DNA of 64,000 bases from JACKBC01 sp041391125 (lineage in GTDB: Bacteria > Chloroflexota > Anaerolineae > Caldilineales > Caldilineaceae), in assembly GCA_041391125.1 (NCBI GenBank), contig JAWKON010000012.1, positions 106,826 to 170,825 of the forward strand, in the 5' to 3' direction. A model generated the notes under the pieces. That model worked only from the letters and a program-made list of their open reading frames with translations. It ran no database searches and was not told the DNA's origin. Shown here piece after piece: positions 34,424-43,637 of this stretch. Within the stretch, counting starts at the first letter, position 1; the number at the start of each line of letters is the position of its first letter. Position numbers and translations under genes: made by a program.

Positions 34424-35624
34424 CTACCGGCGCACGCGCTTGCTGGCAGCTTTGCGGGTGCGCGTAAAATTGATCTCCTGGCGCTGGGCAAACTGTTCGA
34501 ACAGGGCGTAAAAGCGCTGGCGGTCCTGCTGGCTGATCACGGCCAGAGCGTCGGCAGTTTCAATGGCGTAGGGGTAGCCGGCGCCCACCACACATTCGGC
34601 GCGCACCAGGTCCATAATCTCGTCGGCTCGGCCATCTTCCAGAATCCAGATTGGCATTTCGATGCGAGCGGGCGGACGGTCGCTGGTGAGGCGCATATAG
34701 GTAAAGACGGTCTCATTATAAAAAGGGAAGCGCCCTTCTTTGCTAAGCCCATCTTCGCGGGCGCAGGCAAAAAGGGGCTGCGCACACCCAAGCCGCCGGC
34801 AGATGCCGGTGCAGCATGGCCGCATCGCCGGTGGCCCGACCATCGTGGCGTTGGGTAATGTGGCCCATCAGCGTCACCAGATCGCGGCTGTGCGAATCAT
34901 CTACAAAGCCGACCAGCGGCACGCGTGTGCGCTTGGAACAGTCGAGGAGTTCGATGATGGTGCGCACATATGGTTCGGCCAATTGTGGGCGCATTTGGCC
35001 GGCAAAGCTGATGATGAACGAACCGTCAAAAAAGCAGAGCGGCTTTTCCAGCGCCGGCAAATGCTCGCTGCGCACCATGATCTCGCACAGCTTTTGGCAT
35101 TCACTCATAAAGCGCAGCTGGTTGACGCGGCGGTCGGGCTGACCGCTCTCCATATTGGTCGATTCGTCATCCACCACTTCCTGGGGCGCCATCACCTCAA
35201 AATAGACATCTTTTTCATAGCTGCCCCCCTCGCGATGCTCATTGACAAACCAGCCGATCTGCATCGCCCCGATGGGGACAGAGTATTCCCCCGTGGGCGT
35301 AATCTGGCTGCCATCCACGGCGGCCACGGTGCGGTTGCGCAGCACCTGCATGGCCCACACCCGCGCCTCCTGATGATTTTGCCATTCAGCGGCAAAAGGC
35401 ATACAGAGCGCATGGGCTGCATCCAATTCGGGCGTGGGCAGTGCGCCCGGCCAGGCCAAACCGCGTTCGGCCAATGCGTTGCAAATGGCCTGATAGTCGT
35501 AGCGCAGGAATTGGGCAAGCTGCTCTGCCAGCGCGAACTGTTGCTTGTCGCGCGTTGCCACAAACTCCTGAAACTTCTGCTCTTTATCCTGCAATGCGGT
35601 GATCACTTTGCCCCGATCTATCAT
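34424..35624 (-). CDS. nurA: NurA-domain nuclease, two frameshifts
   Basis: About 400 residues, matching the NurA 5'-3' nuclease domain that works with HerA-type ATPases in DNA end processing. ATG 35624 starts MIDRGKVITALQ. The catalytic core has VAAVDGSQ (metal Asp), CFFDGSFIISFAG and LVGFVDDSHSRDLV, and the C-terminal part has PFYNETVFTYMRL and PYAIETADALAVIS. The frame shifts near 34795 and 34740; both sides are conserved. No herA is in the window. TATAAT lies only six bases from the ATG, so the transcript may be leaderless. Confidence 0.85.
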
Positions 35625-35628
35625 GGCG

Positions 35629-35634
35629 TTATTA
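35629..35634 (-). promoter_or_regulatory. -10 element immediately upstream of nurA (leaderless?)
   Basis: On the minus strand TGGTATAAT (extended -10) is followed by AACGCC and then ATG. With normal spacing, transcription would begin at or within one or two bases of the start codon. No ribosome site exists. Confidence 0.55.
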
Positions 35635-35660
35635 TACCATAGGGTAGAGTGGGAAAAGAG

Positions 35661-35775
35661 AATCGGGAATTGAGAATCGGGGATCGGGGGCTGAGGATTG
35701 GGATTGGGGGCGCGCGGCAAGCATCCCTAATCCCTAACTCCTGACCGTCAATCCCCAATCCTTAGCCCCCAGCCG
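35661..35775. repeat. Inverted repeat, family D, copy 2
   Basis: GGGGGCTGAGGATTGGGATT ... CAATCCCCAATCCTTAGCCC. Arms are made of GGGATT-type words. It lies between nurA (-) and the surface protein gene (+). Confidence 0.85.
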
Positions 35776-35777
35776 CA

Positions 35778-35806
35778 TTGCGGGTCCGATCAGCGTGTGG
35801 TAGAAT
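35778..35806 (+). promoter_or_regulatory. Promoter of the two-domain surface protein
   Basis: TTGCGG (35778), 17-base spacer, TAGAAT (35801). The ATG is at 35842 after AAAGGAG. Confidence 0.65.
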
Positions 35807-35841
35807 TTTAGTAGCCACACTAACCTAAAGGAGATCGATTC

Positions 35842-37628
35842 GTGCCGCGAAAATTGGCCATACCGAACGCCAGGAAAATCGCCGCTTCAACGTCACACAC
35901 CCAATCCGCGTTCATTCAACTGAATACCCAAAATGTGAAAAGATGGGGATTGTGCTCGGCCGCGCTGATCTGGTGTCTCATGGCCACGTGGGCTGTACCG
36001 TTGGCCCACGCGGTGGGCCCGCAAGACGTGCCGGCCGGCTGTAGCGAACTGGTCTCCAATGGTGCATTTGATGTGATTGACGCCAGTTGGAGCATTCTGG
36101 CCTCGGCGCGGCCGGCCAACTATGTCACGGGCATTACGCACACCGTGGGCGGCTATGCTATGCAGCTTGGCATTGTGGACCTGCCCAATGCGAGCAGCAT
36201 CAGCGCGGTGGAGCAGACGATCAATTTGCCCATGGGCGTCGGTTCGATTGTCCTTTCTTTTTGGTATTACACTACGTATGACGCCTCACCGGGCGCCGGC
36301 GATTTGCAATATGTGGATATTTACAATTCGTTCTCAAATCAGCTTATTGCGCGGGTGGTCAATGAACAGAGCAATCGCCGCCAATGGGTGATGGAAGATT
36401 TTGACTTGACTCCTTTTGCCGGCCAGCAGATCCGGCTAGTTTTTGTGGTGAATAATGACGGCGCCAATGGTCGCACCGCCATGTATGTGGATGATGTATC
36501 GATGTTGGCGTGTAGTTCCACCATCACGCCCACTTCCACAGTAACTCAAACGCCAACCCCCACCGCTACGGGGACGCCCACACCGCCTACCCCCACCTTT
36601 ACGTGGACCCCCACCGTTACATCAACCGGTCTGCCCACCGCCACCGCCACGCCGCTGCCGACCACGCCGCCGGGCTGTAACAACGTTTTGCCCAATAGCG
36701 GCTTTGAATCCAATGATTCGTGGATCTTTGGCCAAGACCCGGTGCCGCCGCGCTTTGTGGGCGATGCGCACAGCGGGGCGCGCGCCGTTCTGCTGGGCAA
36801 TCCGCCAGAGTGGGGCCTGGCCAATGTGGTGACCTATTCGTCGGTCCGGCAGATGGTCAGCGTACCGGCCAACGTGACGGCGATCCAGTTGCGCTGGTGG
36901 CGCTGGCACCGCACGCAGGAAGCCGCCGACGCCAATCCCGGTCGCTGGTCCGACCGCCAGGATGTGATCACGCTTTCGCCCCAGCTGGAGCCGATTCAGA
37001 TCATTGCGCGCACGCGTCAAAATGAAGGAGGCTGGCAGGAAAATGCCGCCACCCTCAGCGCCGACTATTATCGGGGCAAAAGTTTCTATATCTACTTTAA
37101 CGCCTTTAACGACGGCAACGGTCTACGCACCTGGACGCTGCTGGATGATGTGCAGTTTCTGGTCTGTTATGGCAATATTGCCCCGCCAGCGGCCAATATC
37201 GTTCCCGCCGGCAACGCGCCGGCGGCGCAGCCTGCCGATGTTGGCAATGCCAGCCTGGGCATTGTGGTGACGCCCACGCTGGTTCACACCCCCACCCCCC
37301 ACCCCCCCCCCCCCACCCCACCCGACGCGGTTTTAGGCGGCGCGGTGTCGCCAGCGGTCCTACGGTGGGGCCAATCGCCACGGTTATCGGCCTTGTGGTA
37401 ACCACCACCCCCTTGCAAGGCGCGCCCCCCACGGTGGCCATTACCGGTCCGCAATTGGCGCCGCTGGGCTCTTCGCAAACCACGGTGCGCGTGGCCCCCA
37501 CGGCGGGTCCCAGCTCCGGCTTTGCCATTATTGCCGGCAGTGGTTTTGGCGCATTGGCCGTCATGCTGGTGGTTTTAGGTCTCATCGCGCTGATCGTATG
37601 GGCCATTATCCACATGCTGCGCGCATAA
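35842..37628 (+). CDS. Two-domain secreted protein with Thr/Pro linker and C-terminal anchor; frame breaks at a 13-C tract
   Basis: About 595 residues when joined. A signal peptide follows a long N-terminus (ALIWCLMATWAVPLAHAVG). Two similar beta-sandwich domains come next, each starting with Cys and a SNGAFD / PNSGFESNDSW motif and ending in a short Cys segment (about 70-225 and 275-440). A Thr/Pro linker of 50 residues separates them (TPTSTVTQTPTPTATGTP). After a second linker the frame meets a run of 13 C (37302-37314) and would stop at 37401. Adding one C, or removing two, gives a continuous end with a membrane helix (FGALAVMLVVLGLIALIVW). The domains resemble carbohydrate-binding jelly rolls. 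Confidence 0.82.
37302..37314 (+). repeat. Poly-C tract (13 C) at the frame break
   Basis: Thirteen consecutive C within a longer C-rich stretch (37288-37319). The length decides whether the surface protein reaches its membrane anchor. Confidence 0.9.
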
Positions 37629-37809
37629 AGCCGCGCCAAACGTTTACTGGCTAACAGAAAATCTATGTACCCTGTGTTACACTTGCCCAGCGCCGTAAAA
37701 CTAGACTCAGCTCTGAATGAAGACTGCCATGATGCTTCCGGTAAAATTTAAAAAATGCGCAGTTTTCATCTCAGCCGCAGTATAAGATACACACCAAAGG
37801 AATGGATTC

Positions 37810-39075
37810 ATGAGCACAATGAGCCTCTGTCCCGAACAGACGGCAGGCAAGCAAGATTTGTCTGAACTTTGTAGAAACAATAATCAAATAGATACCCAAT
37901 CGGCCCCGGACAGCCAGCCTTCATTTTATGCGGAATTGGCAGAAATGACGACCCCAACGGCTGACAGGGCGGACCGTTGGCCCAATGAGGGGCTGACCTA
38001 TATTGTGTATGGTCCTGAAGCAGACAAAAGCGGTTTTGATGTACTAAAGGCGGAATGGAATCCGCTGCTGGAACAGAGTGCTTTCAACAACTTTTTTCTG
38101 ACCCATGAGTGGCAAACCACCTGGTGGGAGTATCTGGGCGCAGGTGAATTGTGGATTGTGGCCTTTCGTTCGCCGGACACCAACGAACTGGTGGGCATTG
38201 CGCCGCTCTACCGCACTGTGGCCCAGGCCGATGCGGCAGAGCAAAATGAAGCTGGCCAAGCGCGCCTGACTCTGGTGGGCTGTATCGATGTGAGCGACTA
38301 TTTGGACCTGATCATCAAGCGCGGCTGGGAAGAGCAGGTTTATGCGGCGTTGTGCGACTGGTTATACAGCGCCGAGGCTCCCGCATGGCAGATCTTGGAT
38401 CTGTGCAATTTGCCCGAAGTGAGCCAAACGTATCGTCTCTTTCTACCATTTGCCGAACGCTATGGCTGCCATGTCACTGTGAGCCAAGAGGATGTGGCGC
38501 CCCAGTTTGCGCTGCCCCTGCGCTATGAAGATTATCTGCAAAACCAGGTGGACAAGAAGCAGCGCCACGAAATCCGCCGCAAACAGCGCCGGGCTGAACG
38601 CGAGTCCAACATGGAGTTTTACGTCATTGGCCAGCCGCAGCCGGGCCGCGCGCCATCAAATGGGCCAAAGTGGAATTTGGATGCCGAGATGGACGATTTT
38701 ATCCGTCTGCAACGGGCCAGCCGCGACGACAAAGCCGATTTCATGACGCCCCACATGCGCAGCTTTTTTACCAACATGGCTCAACGCATGTTAGACGCCG
38801 GTCGGCTGCGGCTCTGCTTTCTGAAAATGGATGGTCAAAAAGCCGCTACCCTCTTTGCCTTCGAATACGACAATCGCTTTTTGCTTTATAACTCGGGGTA
38901 CGATCCCGATATTTTTGCCCATTTGAGCCCAGGGTGGGTGCTGTTGGCCTACACCATTCAATACGCCATTGCCGCCGGCAACAAACTCTTTGATTTTATG
39001 CAGGGCGATGAGGAGTATAAGTTTCGCTTTGGCAGCAGTGAATATAAGGTGATGCGGGTGATTGTGGAGCGGTAG
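37810..39075 (+). CDS. CelD/BcsL-like acetyltransferase (GNAT superfamily)
   Basis: Protein of 421 residues with the Acetyltransf_6 (CelD-like) pattern: FNNFFLTHEWQTTWWEYLG near the start, DVSDYLDLIIKRGWEEQVY and PAWQILDLCNLPE in the middle, and the GNAT core KQRHEIRRKQRRAERE, MRSFFTNMAQRMLDAGRLRL, KMDGQKAATLFAFEYDNR and FDFMQGDEEYKFRFG at the end. Members modify envelope or extracellular polysaccharides; the substrate is unknown. An unstructured N-terminus of about 60 residues precedes the domain. The next small gene follows after 23 bases. Confidence 0.85.
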   Translation: MSTMSLCPEQTAGKQDLSELCRNNNQIDTQSAPDSQPSFYAELAEMTTPTADRADRWPNEGLTYIVYGPEADKSGFDVLKAEWNPLLEQSAFNNFFLTHEWQTTWWEYLGAGELWIVAFRSPDTNELVGIAPLYRTVAQADAAEQNEAGQARLTLVGCIDVSDYLDLIIKRGWEEQVYAALCDWLYSAEAPAWQILDLCNLPEVSQTYRLFLPFAERYGCHVTVSQEDVAPQFALPLRYEDYLQNQVDKKQRHEIRRKQRRAERESNMEFYVIGQPQPGRAPSNGPKWNLDAEMDDFIRLQRASRDDKADFMTPHMRSFFTNMAQRMLDAGRLRLCFLKMDGQKAATLFAFEYDNRFLLYNSGYDPDIFAHLSPGWVLLAYTIQYAIAAGNKLFDFMQGDEEYKFRFGSSEYKVMRVIVER

Positions 39076-39098
39076 GCGCAGTTGCGCGGAGAAATATT

Positions 39099-39404
39099 AT
39101 GAGTGAACAAAGTATGGGGTCGCCGCGGCGGCCGGCGGAGGAGCGGGCAGACGCGTTCAATGTGATGGCTTGGCTGGCGGAGGGGGCTGTGGGCGTTGTG
39201 AAGGAGTTGCGTCACAATGACTTGGGGTTGCCGCAAGAGTTTTGGACCCACGCCTACGCCGCCCGCCGGGAAAGCCTGTTGGCCGCGCGCTCCTTTCTCG
39301 AACATCTGACAACCTGCACGAACCAACTGGCGCGCAAACAATCCGAACGCCAAGCGCGTGAGGAAGAAAGCGGCAATATTAACATTGATTTTGGCAACTC
39401 TTAA
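39099..39404 (+). CDS. Small hypothetical protein
   Basis: Unrecognised soluble protein of 101 residues with a polar N-terminus, helical middle (FNVMAWLAEGAVGVVKELRH, HAYAARRESLLAARSFLEHL) and acidic end. GGAG lies upstream of ATG 39099. It follows the acetyltransferase gene closely and is probably co-transcribed. It ends just before a long inverted repeat. Confidence 0.65.
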   Translation: MSEQSMGSPRRPAEERADAFNVMAWLAEGAVGVVKELRHNDLGLPQEFWTHAYAARRESLLAARSFLEHLTTCTNQLARKQSERQAREEESGNINIDFGNS

Positions 39405-39410
39405 TGGAAT

Positions 39411-39492
39411 ATTTACGATCTCGGATTTACGAATTACGAATTGGACTGCTCGACGAGTAGACGCGTAAATCGTAAATCTGAGATCGTAAATC
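39411..39492. repeat. Inverted repeat, family H (ATTTACGAT words)
   Basis: ATTTACGATCTCGGATTTAC on the left faces GTAAATCTGAGATCGTAAAT on the right, with an inner GAATTACG / CGTAAATC zone. One related arm is seen at 21300-21333. Confidence 0.85.
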
Positions 39493-39496
39493 ATAC

Positions 39497-39525
39497 TTGA
39501 TATTCTGCGCGCTTTCCTGTACAAT
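39497..39525 (+). promoter_or_regulatory. Promoter of the GNAT-like gene
   Basis: TTGATA (39497-39502), 17-base spacer, TACAAT (39520-39525). It starts directly after the family H hairpin. Confidence 0.75.
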
Positions 39526-39576
39526 AACGATTGATAAATCGGCGTGGCTTTACTCTTCAAAGGGGTATAACATTTA

Positions 39577-40656
39577 GTGATTCGCCCTTTCCAGTTAGGC
39601 GACTTTTTCCTGGTTCAGCGATTGGGTAGGCAAGCAACGAAGCTTAATGCAATTCAAGCGCTTCTACAACCTGGCTCTCCATCCATCACTGCCTTTAATT
39701 CATTGATTCCCCGCTTCAACGCCTGGGGAAGCACCTATGTGTTGCGGCAAAATCGCAACACCCTGGCTCACGCTGGCTTTTTACAGGCCCAAAAACGACC
39801 TGGTCGCCCCGAGGCGGACGTTGTGTTGTTGGCGCCCGCGTTGGAAACATCGTGGGGGCATCCGGCCATTTGGGAAAAGCTGCTTTCACACTATGCCCAT
39901 GAAGCCGCCCGCCTGCAAATCGCCCGCATCTACGCTGATGTGCCCGACCAGCCTCTCTTGGTAAACACCTTTAGCCAAGTGGGATTCAAACCCTATACTC
40001 GACAAACAATCTGGCGACTGACTCACATTAACCGCACGCTGCAAGCGCTGCCGGATAACCGGTCGCGCACCGTCGTCATTCGCCCCCAGCAAAAAGCTGA
40101 TGAGTGGAACATGCGGCGACTCTATGAACGGGTGACGCCGCTGCCCGTGCAGCAGTCTGAAGGCGTGGCTCATCAGGATGCAGAGCAGAGCGTGAAACCG
40201 CTGATTTTGGATTGGTGGCAGTCCGGCAGCCATCAGACGTATGTGTTGGAACAAAATGGTGAAATTGAAGGTTGTATTCTGTTGGGATTTGGCGCGCGCG
40301 GCTATTGGATGCGCATGTTGGTCGATACGCTAAACCCGGATGTGGAGTGCATGTCTTCGCTGTTGCAATATGGCTTGCGCGTGATTCATGAAATAAATCT
40401 ATCCCGTCGCCCAATCTATGTGGGCGTGCGCGACTATCACGGCGGCATGGCGGCGCTGTTGAGCGAGTTTGGCTTTGCCCCTTTTACCGACCGCGCGCGC
40501 ATGGTGCGGCACGTTCACGCCTGGGCGCGCGAACCCATATTCCAGCGCCTGCCCGTGCTGGAAAAGGCGGTGGGCAAAGCCATCCCAACGACGTACACGT
40601 TTCCGCGCCCGCCGCAAACTGCGGCGAAAGTTGCTTCTATAGTGAGGTTGCCATGA
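39577..40656 (+). CDS. GNAT-like acetyltransferase
   Basis: Protein of 359 residues from GTG 39577. It appears to contain two weak GNAT-type halves: an N-terminal IRPFQLGDFFLVQRL and QVGFKPYTRQTIWRL, and a second at about 160-330 with VVIRPQQKADEWNMRRLY, YVLEQNGEIEGCILLGFG, MRMLVDTLNPDVECMSSL and SEFGFAPFTDRARMVRH. Substrate unknown. A good promoter lies upstream. AAAGGGG is 13 bases from the start codon, which is a little far. Confidence 0.75.
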   Translation: MIRPFQLGDFFLVQRLGRQATKLNAIQALLQPGSPSITAFNSLIPRFNAWGSTYVLRQNRNTLAHAGFLQAQKRPGRPEADVVLLAPALETSWGHPAIWEKLLSHYAHEAARLQIARIYADVPDQPLLVNTFSQVGFKPYTRQTIWRLTHINRTLQALPDNRSRTVVIRPQQKADEWNMRRLYERVTPLPVQQSEGVAHQDAEQSVKPLILDWWQSGSHQTYVLEQNGEIEGCILLGFGARGYWMRMLVDTLNPDVECMSSLLQYGLRVIHEINLSRRPIYVGVRDYHGGMAALLSEFGFAPFTDRARMVRHVHAWAREPIFQRLPVLEKAVGKAIPTTYTFPRPPQTAAKVASIVRLP

Positions 40657-40751
40657 ACCTAAAATTTTAGTCGTTCACACTGTTAAATTGAAACGACGCC
40701 CAATTGTGTATCAGCATTATTTACACCCGAAAAGGTACATGCAAATTTGAT

Positions 40752-42416
40752 ATGAGTACACTACAAATCACAGACGATCTAGAGCTGCTATTAGCCGTAT
40801 TACCCTCTCATATCCGACAAGCTCTAGAGACAACCAACCGCTCGGTCGAATTGATCGAAATCATTATGGATTTGGGGCGGTTGCCCGAAGCGCGCTTTAC
40901 CCACGGTGAACTTTATTTGAGCGAAACCGAAGTTACCCAGGATGAGCTTAACATGGTCATCGACAACATTGGCGACTTCGGGGCGGATAACCGGGCCGGC
41001 ATTGAGCGCACGTTGCATCGCATTTCGGCCATTCGCAACCGCAAAGGCGATGTCATCGGGCTCACCTGCCGCGTGGGACGGGCCGTCTACGGCACCATTG
41101 AGATTATCAAAGACATTGTCACCAGCGACCAGAGCATTCTGCTGCTGGGGCGCCCCGGTGTGGGCAAGACCACGCTGCTGCGCGAGGCGGGCCGCGTGCG
41201 CGCCGAAGAGAAGCGTGTGGTCATTGTAGATACCAGCAATGAAATCGCCGGCGATGGCGACATCCCGCACCCGTCCATTGGCCGCGCCCGGCGCATGCAG
41301 GTGCCAACGCCTGCCCTCCAGCACGAAGTCATGATCGAGGCGGTGGAAAACCACATGCCCGAAGTCATCATCATCGATGAAATTGGCCGTGAGCTGGAGG
41401 CCATTGCCGCCCGCACCATTGCCGAGCGCGGCGTGCAGCTCATCGGCACCGCCCACGGCATTACGCTGGAAAATCTGCTCATGAACCCAACGTTGAGCGA
41501 CCTGGTGGGCGGCATCGAATCGGTGACGCTCTCCGATGAAGAGGCCCGGCGGCGGGGTACGCAGAAGACAGTCCTGGAACGCAAAGCGCCGCCTACCTTC
41601 GACGTGCTCATCGAAATTCAGGATCGGCAGCGCGTCTCCATCCACCACAATGTGGCCGAGGCCGTGGACGCGCTGTTGCGTGGCTGGATTTTGACGCCCG
41701 AAATCCGCTATCTGGATGAAGAAGGCAAGCTGCGCGTCGAAAAGAGCATGGACGATAGCGGCGCCACCCCGCATATGGAGCTATTTGGAGCCAAGCAGAA
41801 GAAGCGTCGCGGTCGTGAAGCGCCCAATGGCAGCCGCCCCGGCAGCGGCCGGAATGATAGAGCCTCTGCCATTTTGCCTCAGCGCAATGGTGATTCCGAA
41901 TATATTAATGTTGCCGAAGAGTCGGATGGAGACGAAACGCCGGCCGCGGCCAAACCCAAACTCATGCGCATCTTCCCCTATGGCGTGGGGCAAAACCGGT
42001 TGCGCAGCGTGGCCAAAACGCTGAATGTGCCGGTGGAAATTGTGGACGAGCTGCGGCTGGCCGATATTGTGATGACGCTCAAGAATTACTATCGCCAGCA
42101 GCCGCAGCCCATTGTGGATGCCGAGCGGCGCAACGTCCCCATCTACATTTTGCGCAGCAACACGGCCACCCAAATGGAGCAGTGCCTGGTCGATATTTTC
42201 CACATGGCCTCCGAGCCGGACGATGCCTTTAACGACGCCATGCGCGAAACGCAGGACGCCATCAAAAAGATACTCGATGGCGCCGCCGAGGCCGAACTCA
42301 AGCCGCAGGCGGCCACCATCCGTAGCCAGCAGCATCAACTGGCGCGGGCGGCCAACCTGATCAGCCACAGCTATGGCCGTGAACCCAATCGCCGCGTGCG
42401 TATCTTTCGCGAGTAA
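40752..42416 (+). CDS. Ycf45/SpoIIIAA-like AAA ATPase with R3H domain
   Basis: Protein of 554 residues from ATG 40752. The AAA core has LLLGRPGVGKTTLLREAGR (Walker A), EVIIIDEIGRELEA (Walker B) and TAHGITLENLLMNPTLSDL; it belongs to the SpoIIIAA/Ycf45 P-loop group found in cyanobacteria, plastids and Chloroflexota. A charged linker (KQKKRRGREAPNG) leads to a region with RSVAKTLNVPVEIVDELRLAD. The C-terminal R3H-type nucleic-acid-binding segment is AANLISHSYGREPNRRVRIF. Probably binds single-stranded nucleic acid; the biological role is not established. Confidence 0.92.
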   Translation: MSTLQITDDLELLLAVLPSHIRQALETTNRSVELIEIIMDLGRLPEARFTHGELYLSETEVTQDELNMVIDNIGDFGADNRAGIERTLHRISAIRNRKGDVIGLTCRVGRAVYGTIEIIKDIVTSDQSILLLGRPGVGKTTLLREAGRVRAEEKRVVIVDTSNEIAGDGDIPHPSIGRARRMQVPTPALQHEVMIEAVENHMPEVIIIDEIGRELEAIAARTIAERGVQLIGTAHGITLENLLMNPTLSDLVGGIESVTLSDEEARRRGTQKTVLERKAPPTFDVLIEIQDRQRVSIHHNVAEAVDALLRGWILTPEIRYLDEEGKLRVEKSMDDSGATPHMELFGAKQKKRRGREAPNGSRPGSGRNDRASAILPQRNGDSEYINVAEESDGDETPAAAKPKLMRIFPYGVGQNRLRSVAKTLNVPVEIVDELRLADIVMTLKNYYRQQPQPIVDAERRNVPIYILRSNTATQMEQCLVDIFHMASEPDDAFNDAMRETQDAIKKILDGAAEAELKPQAATIRSQQHQLARAANLISHSYGREPNRRVRIFRE

Positions 42417-42451
42417 AGAGCGGTTTACCGAAAATAGATGTTGGCCTAACT

Positions 42452-42526
42452 ATTGTTTATTGCTGTATTGCTTATTGCTCGGGCGATTCGCAACACAGCA
42501 ATAAGCAATACAGCAATAAGCAATAC
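42452..42526. repeat. Inverted repeat, family G (TATTGCTTATTGCT words)
   Basis: ATTGTTTATTGCTGTATTGC facing AGCAATAAGCAATACAGCAA: arms of about 28 bases. It lies 29 bases upstream of the tmk start. Confidence 0.85.
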
Positions 42527-42554
42527 AATGAATCCAACCATGAATTGAGCAAAC

Positions 42555-43185
42555 GTGGGCTTCTTTATTACATTTGAAGGGCCGGAAGGCAGCGGCAAAA
42601 CCACCCAAATTCGTCTGCTGGCCGAGCAGTTGACCCAAGATGGTCATCAGGTTTTGTTGACACGCGAGCCCGGCGGCACTACAATCGGAAACGCCATTCG
42701 CGAAATCCTGCTGAATCAGGCGCACGTTGAGATGTCATCGCGGGCGGAAGCACTGCTCTTTAATGCGGCCCGCGCAGCTTGTGGACGAGGTAGTGCGTCC
42801 GGCGCTGGCTCAGGGCAAAATTGTGCTCTCTGACCGCTACAGCGACAGCACGCTGGCCTACCAAGGCTATGGGCGCAACCAAGATCTGGACGAGTTACGC
42901 AGCTTGGGCGATTTTGCCACGGCGCATCTGAAGCCCGACCTCACCCTCTTTCTGGATATTGATCCGGTCGAGGGCTTGCGCCGCAAACAGGCCTGCGATG
43001 GCGCCGAGTGGAATCGCATGGAGGCGCAGGCGGTAGCCTTTCACCGGGCCGTGCGCGCGGGCTATTTGCAATTGGCCAGCCAGGAACCCGCCCGCTGGCG
43101 CATTGTCAACGCTGCTCAAGATGTATCGGCGATCCAAGGTGAAATTCAACGACAGGTGGCCAATCTGCTGCTGCATGTGGCATAG
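42555..43185 (+). CDS. tmk: Thymidylate kinase, one frameshift
   Basis: Phosphorylates dTMP to dTDP; about 210 residues. The P loop FITFEGPEGSGKTTQ, the DR(E)PGGT segment (TREPGGTTIG) and RAEALLFNAARA are in the first frame. QLVDEVVRPALAQGKIVLSDRY, the DSTLAYQGYGR lid region and DLTLFLDIDPVEGLRRK are in a second. The break is at a GC dinucleotide run near 42770-42778 (CCGCGCAG); two extra bases give ARAQLVDEV. GTG 42555 is the only start in frame. The c-di-AMP receptor gene follows, as in Bacillus tmk-yaaQ. Confidence 0.92.
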
Positions 43186-43212
43186 AAATACCAAATCGCA
43201 ATCGGAGTTGTC

Positions 43213-43542
43213 ATGAAATTAGTGATGGCCATTGTAAACAGTGATGACAGCCGCAACGTGCTGGATCGCCTTTCGCGCCGCGGCTTTGCCGTCACGGTTA
43301 CCAGCACGACCGGCGGCTTTTTGCGCATCGGCAATACGACCATTTTCTGCGGCGTGCAGGATGAACAGGTCGAGGATGTGTTGAGCATTATCCGCGAAAC
43401 CTGCCCCAATCGGATGCAGTTCGTCACGCCGCTGCCGCCGGTCATGGAGCCGGGTGAGGTCCACATTCCCACGCCGGTGGAGAAACATGTGGGCGGCGCC
43501 ACCATCTTTGTGTTGGATGTGGCGCACTTTGAGAAGATCTAG
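43213..43542 (+). CDS. darA: c-di-AMP-binding PII-like protein DarA
   Basis: PII-like protein of 109 residues (DarA/PstA/YaaQ, DUF970). It starts KLVMAIVNSDDSRNVLDRL, followed by GFAVTVTSTTGGFLRIGNTT, which holds the nucleotide-binding Thr/Gly/Asn loop, and ends PVEKHVGGATIFVLDV. GGAG precedes the ATG. Family members bind cyclic di-AMP as cytoplasmic signal receptors. Linkage to tmk is conserved in Firmicutes. A bidirectional terminator follows. Confidence 0.93.
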   Translation: MKLVMAIVNSDDSRNVLDRLSRRGFAVTVTSTTGGFLRIGNTTIFCGVQDEQVEDVLSIIRETCPNRMQFVTPLPPVMEPGEVHIPTPVEKHVGGATIFVLDVAHFEKI

Positions 43543-43566
43543 TTTGCGCGTACGCTGACGAAAAAC

Positions 43567-43600
43567 AAAAAGTCCGACTTTTATCAAAAGTCGGACTTTT
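43567..43600. terminator. Bidirectional terminator between darA and the DUF3105 gene
   Basis: AAAAGTCCGACTTTT and AAAAGTCGGACTTTT form long A/T-ended arms around ATC, so either strand gives a hairpin followed by U residues. Confidence 0.9.
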
Positions 43601-43637
43601 CTTTACTGGGCTAGCGTTATGAGATGATAAACCGGCC

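Noticed and set aside
37365..37628. Separate small membrane protein gene
   Set aside because: It continues the linker and anchor of the upstream surface protein in the +1 frame across the poly-C run, and it has no ribosome site.
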